Shown piece by piece: positions 50,814 through 61,342 of a stretch of DNA of 64,000 bases; position 1 is the first letter of the stretch; every line of letters begins with the position of its first letter. Position numbers and translations under genes: made by a program. Location of the stretch: NCBI RefSeq assembly GCF_010669305.1, contig NZ_CP048649.1, positions 186,001 to 250,000 of the forward strand. Direction: 5' to 3'. The notes under the pieces are model-generated. The model did not search any database. It was given only the letters and a program-made list of their open reading frames with translations, and was not told where the DNA came from. Source of the DNA: Aminipila butyrica (GTDB taxonomy: Bacteria; Bacillota; Clostridia; Peptostreptococcales; Anaerovoracaceae).

Positions 50814-53786
50814 ATGAAAAATAAAAGAATTTTATCTTGGATTGTTGCGATTGTTCTGGTATTGTCGCTAGCGCCGACGGTGTCCATGGCAGAGGAATCC
50901 CTTGGCGATTCCATTGAAGGCACAAGCGTTACGTTGGAGTCCCTTGATACACCAGCTGAAGTCGAAGGGCCTGCAGAGGTGGTTTTCGCCGGAGGGGAAG
51001 GCACGCAGGATGAACCTTATCAAATTGAGACGGAAGAACAGTTGGACAGTGTACGTGAGCACTTAGATAATTACTTTGTCTTACAAAATAATCTGGACTT
51101 ATCCGATTATGAGGGTTGGAAACCCATCGGCATCTTGACTTATTCGCAAGACGTAGATATGAAGACGGGAGATATGGACTTGACGAAGGCTTTTTCTGGC
51201 AGCTTTGATGGACAAGACCATACCATTTCAGGTATAAACGTGACTACAGATCAGGATATGCTGGGCGTAGGCGGTCTGTTTGCTTGCTCCACGGGGAAGA
51301 TCTCAAACCTTAAGGTTGAAAAGGTGACCGTCACTGGTGATAAAACTAGTATGGCTGTGGGTGGTGTTGTAGGTTATGCCATAAAAGGGGAGATTTCAAA
51401 AGTAGAAGTCAAAGATGCCACGGTCACTGGGATTAACTGCGTAGGTGGAATCGTCGGAGGCAGTAGTGCTAATCTGAGTTACTGTGTGGCAGAGGATGCA
51501 AACATCGTTGTAATCGGCAATAATGATTTCGCTAATGGACGCATCGTTCAGTGCGACGTTGCGGAGTGTGGCGGCTTAGTAGTTGGCGGGGCCTTTAACG
51601 GCAGCGTCAACAATTGCACGGCTACAGGTACTGTTACAGCGGAGGGAACTGAGCCCGTTGGACTGGGTGGCATCGGCGGCTGCCTTCAGAGCATGGAGTC
51701 CATTACGGGTAACACGGCAAATGTTATCATTAAAACCACCAAAGGCGGCCATGCCATTGGCGGGCTGTGTGGCTATGCTGGCATAGGCAATGAAGGTACC
51801 GGAGCGGATCAGGGAACCGTCAACGAGCCCACCAAGATTTTCGATTGTCATGTAACGGTTAATATTGACGCCCCAGGAGCAACCCATGTCGGCGGGCTAG
51901 TGGGTACTGGCCTTTATTTCTATGGCATGGAGGATCGTTTTAATGTTGAGAATTGCACGGTAGAAGGCACAATTCTTGCGGGGACGGAGGAGCCCTCTAT
52001 CTATGGAATGACGGTTCCCGGTGGCGTAGCAGGCCGAGCAACCGGGTGTGATGTAAGCGGTTGCAATTTTGATAGTCTGACAATCAATGGGCAGCAGGCA
52101 AATACCGAGGTAGGAACAACCAATACCATGTACGAAAGCGGAGATCAGTACGATGAAGAGCAGGATAGCGGAGCACTTCTCTATGGATTGACCGGGACTT
52201 ATCAGCCACTGTTTGAAGAAGCCACTTTCAAGGACGAGTACAGCCATTACTGGTATGATTATTGCGCAGCTATTCTCGGTAAAGAAAATGCGGATATAGC
52301 AGTAGCCACTCTTAAAAAAAGTATAGGCGGCAGTATTTTTGGACAGGAAGCAGTAGCCGCTTATAATGAACATCCTGAAAATACGCAGTTTGCCTGCGGG
52401 TTTATCAATGGTGTAAGTAAAATAACTTTCAATGGAACCCAGATTAGCGGTATAGACAAAGATGGGCAAAATCTTTTCTCGCATCCTTACCGTTATGTTG
52501 GTTATAAAGCATCTACCGATCAGGAGGGATTTAACTTTTATATTTTTGAAAGTACCAGTGGCAATGAGGATGAATATAAATACTTTGCATTATGCCCGGA
52601 TACACCAGCAACCACCCACCATATTGAGTTCCGCTACGGGAGAGATATGAACGAGTTGTTACAGCTCTATGCAGGAGATTATGCATATTGGATGGGATCA
52701 GGCATTGCCACAAGTGCATTGACAGATCCAAAGGAAGTCACGCTTGAGCAGGTTATTGGGTTATTCTGCTTGGAAAATATGAACTACACTGAAGCACGGA
52801 CACCTAGTTCCCTTGCGGGCGTGACTGATTTGGTAGGAACTTGGGACGCAGATTTGAGCGGGTATCCTGAGTTGGCGGGGAAAAGCCTGTATTGTGTATT
52901 GAAAGCTGACGGAACAGGGACCACCTATCTAGACGGTGCCGTGACAGATACGTATCGCTTCTACGCTTATGATAATGACGGCAAAGCTGACACCAAGACC
53001 GGCATTTATGTGGCCTACAATGAAGAACCTGAGTCCAGCAAATATACGATAACAACAGAAAATGGAAAGACTGTTCTAGCATTTTACTCCGCAGAGGGCA
53101 ACCACCTAATCTCTTATACTTTGCGTACCTCTAGCAGCTCTGGTGGCAAGGGGCATTCCGGAAGCAAAAATAATTCAAGAAACACAGCTTCTGCACCCAC
53201 TACTTCCACCCCGGCTGAGACTACCCCTAAAACCAGTGAAGGCGTCACCGATAATTCTCAGAAAAATTTCAGTGACGTCGCTAAAAATGCTTACTATGCC
53301 AATGCGGTTCAGTGGGCGTTAGAAAAAGGTATTACAGCAGGAACCAGCGGTACGACCTTTGCGCCAGGAGGAAGCTGCTCTCGTGCACAGACGGTAACCT
53401 TCCTGTGGCGTGCTGCGGGCAGCCCTCAGCCGGTAAGCAAGACCAATCCTTTTACGGATGTGAATCCAGAGGATTACTACTACGATGCCGTACTATGGGC
53501 TTTAGAGAAAGGAATCACCGAAGGAACGTCTGCTACTACCTTTGGCTCCGATGCTACCGTGACCCGCAGCCAGACCGCTGTTTTCCTGTGGCGCGCTACG
53601 GGCAGCCCGGCAGCGGATAAGGCGAATTCTTTTAAGGATGTGGCCGAGGCAGACTATTACTATAATGCGGTTCAGTGGGCTGCGCAGAATGGGATTACCA
53701 CTGGCGTAAGCGATACGACATTTAGCGCTGGGGATCCTTGCACCCGCGGTCAAATCGTAACCTTCCTCTATCGCAATGCGCAGTAA
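50814..53786 (+). CDS. secreted SLH-domain surface protein with GLUG-like repeats
   Basis: A 990-residue protein. Signal peptide MKNKRILSWIVAIVLVLSLA.. with cleavage after about MAEE. A region of parallel beta-helix, GLUG-type repeats (VGGVVGYA, VGGIVGGS, IGGLCGYAG; about 120-440). A middle domain without clear match, a Ser/Thr/Gly linker (about 780-815), and three C-terminal SLH domains (about 815-990). GAAAGG supports the ATG at 50814. Anchored in the S-layer wall polymer; probably adhesion or carbohydrate binding. It shares only the SLH part with the other surface protein. Confidence 0.9.
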   Translation: MKNKRILSWIVAIVLVLSLAPTVSMAEESLGDSIEGTSVTLESLDTPAEVEGPAEVVFAGGEGTQDEPYQIETEEQLDSVREHLDNYFVLQNNLDLSDYEGWKPIGILTYSQDVDMKTGDMDLTKAFSGSFDGQDHTISGINVTTDQDMLGVGGLFACSTGKISNLKVEKVTVTGDKTSMAVGGVVGYAIKGEISKVEVKDATVTGINCVGGIVGGSSANLSYCVAEDANIVVIGNNDFANGRIVQCDVAECGGLVVGGAFNGSVNNCTATGTVTAEGTEPVGLGGIGGCLQSMESITGNTANVIIKTTKGGHAIGGLCGYAGIGNEGTGADQGTVNEPTKIFDCHVTVNIDAPGATHVGGLVGTGLYFYGMEDRFNVENCTVEGTILAGTEEPSIYGMTVPGGVAGRATGCDVSGCNFDSLTINGQQANTEVGTTNTMYESGDQYDEEQDSGALLYGLTGTYQPLFEEATFKDEYSHYWYDYCAAILGKENADIAVATLKKSIGGSIFGQEAVAAYNEHPENTQFACGFINGVSKITFNGTQISGIDKDGQNLFSHPYRYVGYKASTDQEGFNFYIFESTSGNEDEYKYFALCPDTPATTHHIEFRYGRDMNELLQLYAGDYAYWMGSGIATSALTDPKEVTLEQVIGLFCLENMNYTEARTPSSLAGVTDLVGTWDADLSGYPELAGKSLYCVLKADGTGTTYLDGAVTDTYRFYAYDNDGKADTKTGIYVAYNEEPESSKYTITTENGKTVLAFYSAEGNHLISYTLRTSSSSGGKGHSGSKNNSRNTASAPTTSTPAETTPKTSEGVTDNSQKNFSDVAKNAYYANAVQWALEKGITAGTSGTTFAPGGSCSRAQTVTFLWRAAGSPQPVSKTNPFTDVNPEDYYYDAVLWALEKGITEGTSATTFGSDATVTRSQTAVFLWRATGSPAADKANSFKDVAEADYYYNAVQWAAQNGITTGVSDTTFSAGDPCTRGQIVTFLYRNAQ

Positions 53787-53864
53787 GGCTTAAAATATTG
53801 TTGCTGATTTTATAAAAAATACAAACGAACTTAGTGAACCTCCTATTTGCTAAGATAATTTGAA

Positions 53865-53895
53865 AAAAGGCTGCCAAATCTGGCAGCCTTTTGTA
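53865..53895. terminator. terminator after the SLH protein
   Basis: AAAAGGCTGCCA-AATC-TGGCAGCCTTTT, a perfect 12-bp stem, ends with four T on the plus strand; A and T runs serve both strands. The ppk gene converges from the right. Confidence 0.9.
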
Positions 53896-53980
53896 TCTAG
53901 AAAACTACGCTTAAAAGCGTGGTTGGGTTTTTATACGGGCATGAGCAGCAGCGCAGCCTGTGATGATATCAACAACTGCC

Positions 53981-56117
53981 CTATCTGCTATGTGCTCTTA
54001 GAAGCACTTTATTTAGCCAATTTTTCATCATAAAACGAATCTTTTGGGGCGGAGGACTAGCCTGAAAAGCAACATGGGAATATTTCTGCATAAAATACAG
54101 CTGACTATCAAGAGGTACCCGGTTGTTTTGATGCGGAATATACATGCCATCACTTTTCATAATTCTCGCTTTCACGTTATCCAATAAGATGGCATCCATC
54201 GCATGATTAATCTGCCACTTGACTTCCCGGTCCAGCACGGGACAGGCTACCTCGATTCGTCGTTCTGTGTTGCGTGTCATTAAGTCTGCTGAGGGATATG
54301 TAAAGCTTTTGATCGTCTCCATGTCCAAAACTATAAACTCTGGAATGCTCTAAAAACCTTCCGACAACACTGATGACCGTAATATTTTCCGTCAAGCCGG
54401 GAATACCGGGGAGTATACAACAAATACCTCTGACAAGCAGCTTGATTTGAACACCCGCGCGAGAGGCCTCTACTAATTTATTGATAAAATCTAGATCTGT
54501 CAGAGAGTTGATTTTTATGACGATGCGACCTTCGCCGCCTTTTTGTATCTCCTTCTCTATCAATGCCAGCAGCGGTGCTTTCAGTTGAGAGGGGGATACA
54601 AACAAACGGTTATAGCTTCCATCAATATTGCCAATGAACAGGTGCTTAAAAAACTCAACCGCATCTTGACCAATGGCTGTATCGGCGGTGAGAAGTGAAA
54701 AATCTGTATATAACTCAGCGGTTGTCTCATTGTAATTGCCTGTTCCGATTTGGGTAATATAATTTACTGTATTTTTTTCTTTATAGGTGATAAGACAGAC
54801 CTTGGAATGGATTTTATACTCAGGGAGTCCGTATAACACGCGGCATCCGGCGTTTTCCAACTTTTCTGACCAGTCAATGTTATTGTGTTCATCAAAGCGT
54901 GCCCGGAGCTCCATGACAATCGTTACTTCTTTGCCATTTTCTGCGGCAGTGCATAAATAATCCACCAGCCGGGAATTTCTGGCCAAGCGGTAAATGGTGA
55001 TTTTAATTGATATAACTTTGGGATCAGCCGCGGCCTCTTTCAACATTTGGAGGAAACTTCCCATGCTTTCAAAGGGATAAAACAATAGTAAGTCCTTTTC
55101 TTTTACCTGAGATAAAATGCTCTTAGAATTGTCAATATTTTGGGAGGGGGCCGGAGTAAAAGGCGCATAACTAAGCTGCCGTAGCTGATTGGAAGACAAC
55201 TTTGCAAAGAGGGAAAACACATGATCTACCTTTATATCTGCAAGGGTGATATATACCTGCTCAGGAGTTATGCTCAGTTTATCACAAAAATAATCGGAAA
55301 GCTTAGTGCTTAAGTCGTAATGAGCTTCTAACCGTATAGTGCTTAATTTCTTTCTTTTATGGAGTAAGGTCACCATGCGGGCTTTAAAGTCTTCTTCCAG
55401 TTCAAAAATTTCATCTTCGAAGCGAATATCCGCATTTCTTGTAACGCAAATACAGTTTTTTTCTAAAATTTGATCTTTCTTAAACACCTTATCTGAAAAG
55501 TGGTAAAGAATTTTTTCTGTTTTGATAAACCGCACGTCGTTCCCTGGCAGGAAAATAAGTTCAGGCAGCATCTGCGGCATGGGTAGAATTCCCGCCAGTT
55601 CTTGTCCTTTGCGCTTTAGTAGCACCGCGATAAATAAGGATTTGTTTGGCATAAAGGGAAACGGGTGATGAACGTCCACGATCTGCGGGGAAAGAATTGG
55701 ATTAATGTTGGTCTTAAAATAATTTTCAAGGTAAACTTGTTCATTTTTAGTCAGTTCGTGATATTCCAGGGAATAAATATCATAATTCTTTAACTCGGAA
55801 AGAACCTCTCGGTAGGCGTCAGCCCGCTTTTCATAGAGAGGTTTTACCATTTGATAAACCTTTTCTAGCTGTTCGTTTGCTGTCATACCAGATTTGTTAT
55901 CTTGGTATGAGTCATCCATTAAAGACAAATCAAAAAGGCTGCCAACACGAATCATAAAAAATTCATCTAAATTACTAGTAAATATAGAGATAAACTTTAG
56001 TCGTTCCAACAAAGGAACTGTTTTATCACAAGCTTCATCTAAAACCCGTTCATTAAATCGAAGCCAGGAAAGTTCGCGGTTTTGGGTATAGGATTGCAAC
56101 GGTTTATATTCTGACAT
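53981..56117 (-). pseudogene. ppk: polyphosphate kinase PPK1, single-base frameshift
   Basis: Joined, the frames give about 711 residues, normal for PPK1: N-terminal domain from NRELSWLRFNERVLDEA, the catalytic region with ITIYRLARNS and KIHSKVCLI, and a C-terminal domain with SADLMTRNTERRIEVACP. The first frame is correct from 56117 to about 54295, and the second continues to 53981. An extra base in a GGG run (54293-54295, plus strand) explains the shift. Start 56117 has GGAGG and overlaps the ppx stop by 14 bases. PPK makes polyphosphate from ATP. Sequencing error or real decay is undecided. Confidence 0.88.
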
Positions 56118-57018
56118 GGTTATCCTCCTCTGAGAACAATTTAGTGAAAAGATAGCCTTCTCGGATGCCATAGGAAGAAACATAGATAATCTTTGTGTCA
56201 AATTTTTTGCATATTTCATGGAGAATTAAAATGCCAGGGAAAATGGTATGAATTCTTTCTGGTGTGCTTTCCAACATCTTCTGAATCACAATTCGGGCAT
56301 TGCCAGAAAACCCTAAGATAATTTCTTGTAATGATTTGAGCTTAATTTTATTGCAGTCGGAAGGTAAATCAAACAGTTGATTGTTCAGCTTGCAAGCAGC
56401 TCTCAAGGTGCCTCCTACCCCATACAACAAAGGAGCTGCTTGAATGCCGGATATGGTTTCTAGTTCTTTGTTTATCCGCTTGCATATCTTTTGGACCTCT
56501 TTTTGTGAGGGAAGAACACCTTTTACATATTTTTTATGTAAGTTAAGAGAGCCAATTGGGATAGATACCGATTTTTCAATTACACCATCTTGATACACCA
56601 CAAATTCGGTGCTTCCACCGCCGATATCAATTAAAAGCCCTGTATTTAACTGAGTCTGTAAAGAAACGCCAAAAAAATCATAAATGCCCTCCTGTTCCCC
56701 AGAGACAAGATCAATAGCAAGTCCCGTTTTTTGAGAAATTTGAGCAACGGCACTTTCAGAATTTGTGATGTTGCGAAGGGATGCGGTAGCAAACACAAAT
56801 AATTGGGCGAGGGGAAGATTGTCCGCAAAGATTTTAAAATCCTTTAAAACAGATATCGCTTTATGGATTCCTTTGGTAGATAAGGCACCTTCCTTATCCA
56901 CATAGGAGGCCAAACTGGCGGCACTCTTTTTATTAAAAAGCAATTTGATTTCTTTGTTCTCCACCTCATAGACCGCCAGCCTGATGGTATTGGAGCCAAT
57001 ATCGATTACACCATACAT
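56104..57018 (-). CDS. ppx: exopolyphosphatase / guanosine pentaphosphatase family (Ppx/GppA)
   Basis: A 304-residue ASKHA-fold phosphatase with the N-terminal phosphate loop VIDIGSNTIRLAVYE and the second loop LLIDIGGGSTEFVVY. It is shorter than E. coli Ppx, lacking the C-terminal HD domain, as in many Firmicutes. It is the gene upstream of ppk in a two-gene unit for polyphosphate turnover. Confidence 0.93.
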   Translation of the reverse strand: MYGVIDIGSNTIRLAVYEVENKEIKLLFNKKSAASLASYVDKEGALSTKGIHKAISVLKDFKIFADNLPLAQLFVFATASLRNITNSESAVAQISQKTGLAIDLVSGEQEGIYDFFGVSLQTQLNTGLLIDIGGGSTEFVVYQDGVIEKSVSIPIGSLNLHKKYVKGVLPSQKEVQKICKRINKELETISGIQAAPLLYGVGGTLRAACKLNNQLFDLPSDCNKIKLKSLQEIILGFSGNARIVIQKMLESTPERIHTIFPGILILHEICKKFDTKIIYVSSYGIREGYLFTKLFSEEDNHVRI

Positions 57019-57129
57019 TTTTAATACACCTACCTATATCTTTATTTAGCCTGTCCTTGTATTGTAATCTATTTGTCGATTTTTGCTATCACAATAGGGT
57101 AAAGGATATGTAAAATTTAAACAAATAAA

Positions 57130-57160
57130 CAGCGCACAGATTTTGTAAGTCTGTGCGCTG
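57130..57160. terminator. terminator-like hairpin between ppx and the HD-GYP gene
   Basis: CAGCGCACAGA (57130-57140) pairs perfectly with 57150-57160. On the minus strand a broken T tract follows, so it likely ends the HD-GYP transcript. Confidence 0.65.
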
Positions 57161-57224
57161 CTTATTCTGTTTGTTCAGAACATAAGGAGATGCTTTATCG
57201 GGCGGGTACATATTTGCACGCCTT

Positions 57225-57824
57225 CTATTTTTTAGCCAGAAAGGCCTGAACGAGATGAGGGTTAAATTGAGTTCCTGCATGTTTCAGCAGTTCCTTGTGT
57301 GCATGATCACGGGAGTGACGATTTCGATATACCCTGTTGCTGGTCATCGCATCATAAGCATCACAAATAGAAGTGATGCTTGCAATAAGCGGGATTTCAT
57401 CTTGTTTCATGCCATAAGGATAACCGTTTCCATCCCACCATTCATGATGGTACATGGCGGCATCCCTCGCTAATTGTATTAAGTGCTCAGGTATGCCAAC
57501 AATGATTCCGCGATTTAACTGCACAAAAAGTTTTTGTGCAAATACGGGATGATTCCGCATAATCAATGTTTCTGTTTCGGTCAGCTTGTCCGGCTTCGTC
57601 AATATTTCGTGTGGAATCCAGGCCTTGCCAATGTCATGATAAAACGCGGCCGCCCCAAAATATTTACAATTCTTACAAGGGTCCTTTATAACACCATGGG
57701 CGAGAAGTTCCTGCGTGAAATGTTCTACTAATATTCCCACTCGCAGCATATGATGCGTTTCCTCTGTCGGAAGTAATTTAAGGATCTCTGCAATAGGCCT
57801 GGTGACACCTAAAGTTTTCTCCAT
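57225..57824 (-). CDS. HD-GYP-type domain phosphodiesterase
   Basis: A 199-residue protein consisting almost only of an HD-GYP domain: HHMLRVG, YHDIGKAWIP, and HHEWWDGNGYPYG, with the GYP triplet intact. HD-GYP proteins degrade cyclic di-GMP or related dinucleotides. Extra cysteines in DPCKNCKYFG after the first helix are unusual. No sensor domain is attached. It lies upstream of ppx on the same strand. Confidence 0.88.
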   Translation of the reverse strand: MEKTLGVTRPIAEILKLLPTEETHHMLRVGILVEHFTQELLAHGVIKDPCKNCKYFGAAAFYHDIGKAWIPHEILTKPDKLTETETLIMRNHPVFAQKLFVQLNRGIIVGIPEHLIQLARDAAMYHHEWWDGNGYPYGMKQDEIPLIASITSICDAYDAMTSNRVYRNRHSRDHAHKELLKHAGTQFNPHLVQAFLAKK

Positions 57825-57878
57825 ATTTCACCTTCATTTTTTTACTGCATTATATCTGATCTTCTTGTACATATTTTG

Positions 57879-59582
57879 CTATTGATTTAAGTTAGAATCA
57901 AATTCACTTTGCAATTTAAAGTGAGATACTAAAGCATTGAGCATTTCTGCCTGTGCAGATAATTCTTCACTAGCAGCTGCACTTTCTTCTGCGGTGGCGG
58001 AGTTGGTCTGTATTACACTGGATATCTGATTAACGTTTGTATTTATTTGTTCGATATAATTGGCCTGATATTCGGAAGACTCTGCTATTTCATCGACCAG
58101 TGAGGCTACCCCTTCAGCTTTTAGCGCAATTTGATTTAGATACGTTTCCACTTCAGCTACCATGACATCTCCATTTTTTATGGTTTCTATAGCAGATTGA
58201 ATTAGCCCCGAGGTGTCTTTTGCTGCCGATGCACTTTTATTGGCCAGATTGCGTACTTCATCGGCAACTACCGCAAAGCCCTTGCCGGCAGAACCAGCAC
58301 GTGCAGCTTCCACGGCGGCGTTAAGTGCTAGAATATTTGTTTGAAAGGCAATATCTTCAATAGTTTTAATTATTTTCTCGATTTTACCTGATGAATTAGC
58401 GATTTCATCCATTGCGGAGACTAACTTTTTCATTTGTTCATCGCCTTGACGGATTTCTGAGATGGTTTCTTTCATATCATTTCTGGCCTGCTGGGAATGA
58501 TTCGCGTTGCCTTGCACCTTTTCTGAGACTTCAGCAACGGATACCGCCAATTCCTCCGCAGAGCCGGCCTGTTCGGTAGCTCCCTGTGCAAGCTCTTGAG
58601 CGCCGGAAGACATTTGCTCGGAGCCTACTGCGACCTGCTGTGAAGAGGTACTAATCTGTGAAAGGGTGGTATTTAGCGATGTAATAATTTTTTCCATGGA
58701 TTGCTTGATTGGAGCAAAATCGTTTTGATAATTTATGTCGATAGAGACAGTCAGGTCCCCATCCGATATGCGCTGCAAAACCCGCTCAATATCGTAGATG
58801 TAGCTGCTCAATTTTTTAATCAATATATGAATACTATTTGCTAGAGAGCCAAGTTCATCTTTAGAGCTATAATTGACATCTGCGTTTAACTTTCCATCAG
58901 CCAGCAATTTGGCAGCAGCCTCAATTTCTCGTATAGGGCGTGTGATGCTGCGAATGATATATACACATAAAATTGCAGCAATGGCCATGGAAACCAGAAA
59001 ATATAGAATGACGGCCAGGGTTACTCTTAATTCGGTGGATTTCGCGTGGCTGTAGTAATCATCGCCGACAGTCTTGGTGGTGTTACTAATTGCAATGGCA
59101 AGATCACGAACTTCATCAGCCAAAGGTGCATACTGGGAGTTGTAAATTGCCAGCGCTTTATTCGAGTCTCCTTGCTGGATATACTGTAAAAATTCTTGCC
59201 GTGCCGCTTTCAACGATCCCTGCTTGGCAAGAATTTCATCGGCTTTTTTAATATTTTCGTCGAGGGTGAGGTTTTGCTTCAAAAAGGTGATGTCGGTATT
59301 GAAATCATTGGCCGCTTGCTCTATTTCATTTTGGTACTCTGTGAGGTCGGCGGAATTTTCGGCAGTAGCTAACTTAAGCAGACCCTTTTCAATGACCTGC
59401 GTCGATCTGCGTAGGTCCATGGCGGTATAAATTACTTCGTGGGGACCACTGTAAAAGCCCGAAAAGGAATTGCCAACGATTCTCATGCCAAAAAATAGAG
59501 CAATAAACAATGCTCCGACATACAGCACCAGCACAAGTCCAAACGTCAATGACAGCTTCTTTCCTATAGATAAGTTCTTCAT
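57879..59582 (-). CDS. methyl-accepting chemotaxis protein
   Basis: A 567-residue receptor: TM1 (about 8-32), an extracytoplasmic four-helix sensor domain (about 33-180), TM2 (about 185-210), HAMP, and the signalling hairpin with the conserved ALNAAVEAARAGSAGKGFAVVADEVR tip (split here as residues about 405-430). GGAGG before ATG 59582 fixes the start. No other chemotaxis genes are nearby; the ligand is unknown. Confidence 0.95.
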   Translation of the reverse strand: MKNLSIGKKLSLTFGLVLVLYVGALFIALFFGMRIVGNSFSGFYSGPHEVIYTAMDLRRSTQVIEKGLLKLATAENSADLTEYQNEIEQAANDFNTDITFLKQNLTLDENIKKADEILAKQGSLKAARQEFLQYIQQGDSNKALAIYNSQYAPLADEVRDLAIAISNTTKTVGDDYYSHAKSTELRVTLAVILYFLVSMAIAAILCVYIIRSITRPIREIEAAAKLLADGKLNADVNYSSKDELGSLANSIHILIKKLSSYIYDIERVLQRISDGDLTVSIDINYQNDFAPIKQSMEKIITSLNTTLSQISTSSQQVAVGSEQMSSGAQELAQGATEQAGSAEELAVSVAEVSEKVQGNANHSQQARNDMKETISEIRQGDEQMKKLVSAMDEIANSSGKIEKIIKTIEDIAFQTNILALNAAVEAARAGSAGKGFAVVADEVRNLANKSASAAKDTSGLIQSAIETIKNGDVMVAEVETYLNQIALKAEGVASLVDEIAESSEYQANYIEQINTNVNQISSVIQTNSATAEESAAASEELSAQAEMLNALVSHFKLQSEFDSNLNQ

Positions 59583-59763
59583 GTCTTTCCTCCTAAACAG
59601 GTTATAGATTGGCAAAGGTAGCTTTAATAAGTAAGTATCGGGGAATAAGATGAATAGAAAAAGATGAGAGGGGAAGGATAGAATAAAAAGTACAGATTTT
59701 CACAACGCAGTTTATTCTAAACCCTGTTAATTTATCAGAAAAGGTCCTTATATCAATCAGCTT

Positions 59764-60924
59764 CTATGCATTTACGACGGAGTTATTGACGGCGAATATC
59801 GTTGGTTCGGTATGTGTAATATACATGGTATTCAGCTTTTCAATTGCTTTCTTTTTTTGCTCAAACATGGAATGCGCATAAATATTAAGGGTAATAGACA
59901 CATTGGAATGTCCTAAAATTTCACTAAGGGTTTTAATATCTACTCCAAGCTCTAGGGCTCTGGTGGCAAAGGTATGGCGAATGGCGTGAAACTTGCGGCT
60001 TTTTACACCGGATTGTTTTAAAAGGGTCTGGAATAGGTTTTGATATTTTCTAGGGTCAAGAGGCCGTTCTGTATCTGATAAGATAAAGAAATTATCGTTA
60101 AAAGAGTTCCTTTTAAGCTTTTTTACTAATTCAATCCAAAAACCAGGTAATGGAATCTTTCGGTTTGAATGGGCACTTTTCGGGGTGCCAATATAAAGGG
60201 TTGTTTTCCCTCCTGTTTGATTAAAGTTTTTTACACGGGATACGGTTCGCGCAACTACCATGGTTCCAGCTTCGAAATCAATATCTGCCCATTTTAGTCC
60301 GCAAACCTCACCAAGACGGATTCCGGTATAGAAACACAGAAGAACACCCAACAACTTCATGTCATTTGAGCCAACAATGGCCATTTCGATTAATTTTTGC
60401 TCCCTGACAGAAAGCACTAATACATCTGTGCCAGAGAGCCTAGGCATAAAGATTGCATTTAATACGGTGTTATATTCACTAGTATCCTTCAGCAGCTCTC
60501 GTAGGGCGGTTTTATAAATAGTTAATATTTTTCTCTTATAAGAGCGGGAAAGTCCTTGATAATTATTGATTCGGCTTGAAAAATCCATAGCAGTCTGAAC
60601 GGAAAGCTGCTCATTTCCTTCTTCTTGGTAAAAGGGGATGACATATTTGGTGACACATCGGTAATAGCTTTCATAGGTCGATGGCTTCACTCGAATCGTG
60701 AGGTTGCCATTGAGCCACGCAGCAAATGCCGTTGCGGCATTCAAACTGGTGTGTGAGGCTGCCAGCGTAGGTCTGTTGATTGATTCTTGAAGTAGTTTTT
60801 TCTTTTCTTTCACCTCCTTGTAAGTCCTGGAATAAACATACTGGTATTTCCCTCCAGAACCCAATACACGGCCTTCCCAGCGGCCATCTTTACGTTTATA
60901 GATATTTTCTCCGCGTCTTGGCAT
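59764..60924 (-). CDS. tyrosine recombinase / phage-type integrase (orphan)
   Basis: A 386-residue integrase related to those of Tn916-like elements. It has an N-terminal arm-binding domain (KRKDGRWEGRVLG), a SAM-like core-binding domain and a catalytic domain with TGIRLGEVCGL (Arg), HAIRHTFATRALE (His-x-x-Arg) and LGHSNVSITLNIYAH (Tyr). All catalytic residues appear present. No excisionase, relaxase or phage genes are adjacent, so it is an orphan, possibly the leftover of a decayed element. Confidence 0.92.
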   Translation of the reverse strand: MPRRGENIYKRKDGRWEGRVLGSGGKYQYVYSRTYKEVKEKKKLLQESINRPTLAASHTSLNAATAFAAWLNGNLTIRVKPSTYESYYRCVTKYVIPFYQEEGNEQLSVQTAMDFSSRINNYQGLSRSYKRKILTIYKTALRELLKDTSEYNTVLNAIFMPRLSGTDVLVLSVREQKLIEMAIVGSNDMKLLGVLLCFYTGIRLGEVCGLKWADIDFEAGTMVVARTVSRVKNFNQTGGKTTLYIGTPKSAHSNRKIPLPGFWIELVKKLKRNSFNDNFFILSDTERPLDPRKYQNLFQTLLKQSGVKSRKFHAIRHTFATRALELGVDIKTLSEILGHSNVSITLNIYAHSMFEQKKKAIEKLNTMYITHTEPTIFAVNNSVVNA

Positions 60925-61158
60925 AAACAGATGCTCCTTTCAAAGAATAAAATGACCGTCTTTTTGACGGCTAATAAATAAACTATAGCAAAACAACTTG
61001 CTTATCTCAACCAATCTGATCGCACTAGGGAGCTATTTCACCTTAAAAAGCCATTTTTACCGCTAGAAGAACGATTTATGGCGGATAAAAGGACTATTGA
61101 CTGTACATAAAAAGTCGAATATAATTAAAATTGATTGAATTATGTGGAAAAAGAGAAG

Positions 61159-61189
61159 CCGCGGTTTAGAATAAACCGCGGTCTTTTCT
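61159..61189. terminator. hairpin terminator in the integrase/yybS gap
   Basis: CCGCGGTTTA-GAA-TAAACCGCGG followed by TCTTTTCT. The gap 60925-61342 (418 bases) otherwise holds only the promoter below and no gene I can support. Confidence 0.75.
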
Positions 61190-61284
61190 ATCTTTATGAA
61201 ATGAACTTTTATAAACGGGATCTATGTCTTGTACAGAGAAGATAACGTCCCCAATCTTTTGAGGCAAGGCTGTTTTTGTAATGT

Positions 61285-61313
61285 TTGAAATCTGAAACGC
61301 TTTATGATATAAT
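61285..61313 (+). promoter_or_regulatory. sigma-A promoter of the yybS-gdpP-rplI unit
   Basis: TTGAAA (61285-61290) and TATAAT (61308-61313), 17 bases apart, 30 bases before the first gene. Confidence 0.8.
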
Positions 61314-61342
61314 TAACAGGTTATAATAGTAGGGAGAATGGG

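Noticed and set aside
53981..54328. Independent 115-residue gene after ppk
   Set aside because: It is the C-terminal domain of PPK1 in a shifted frame, not a gene of its own.
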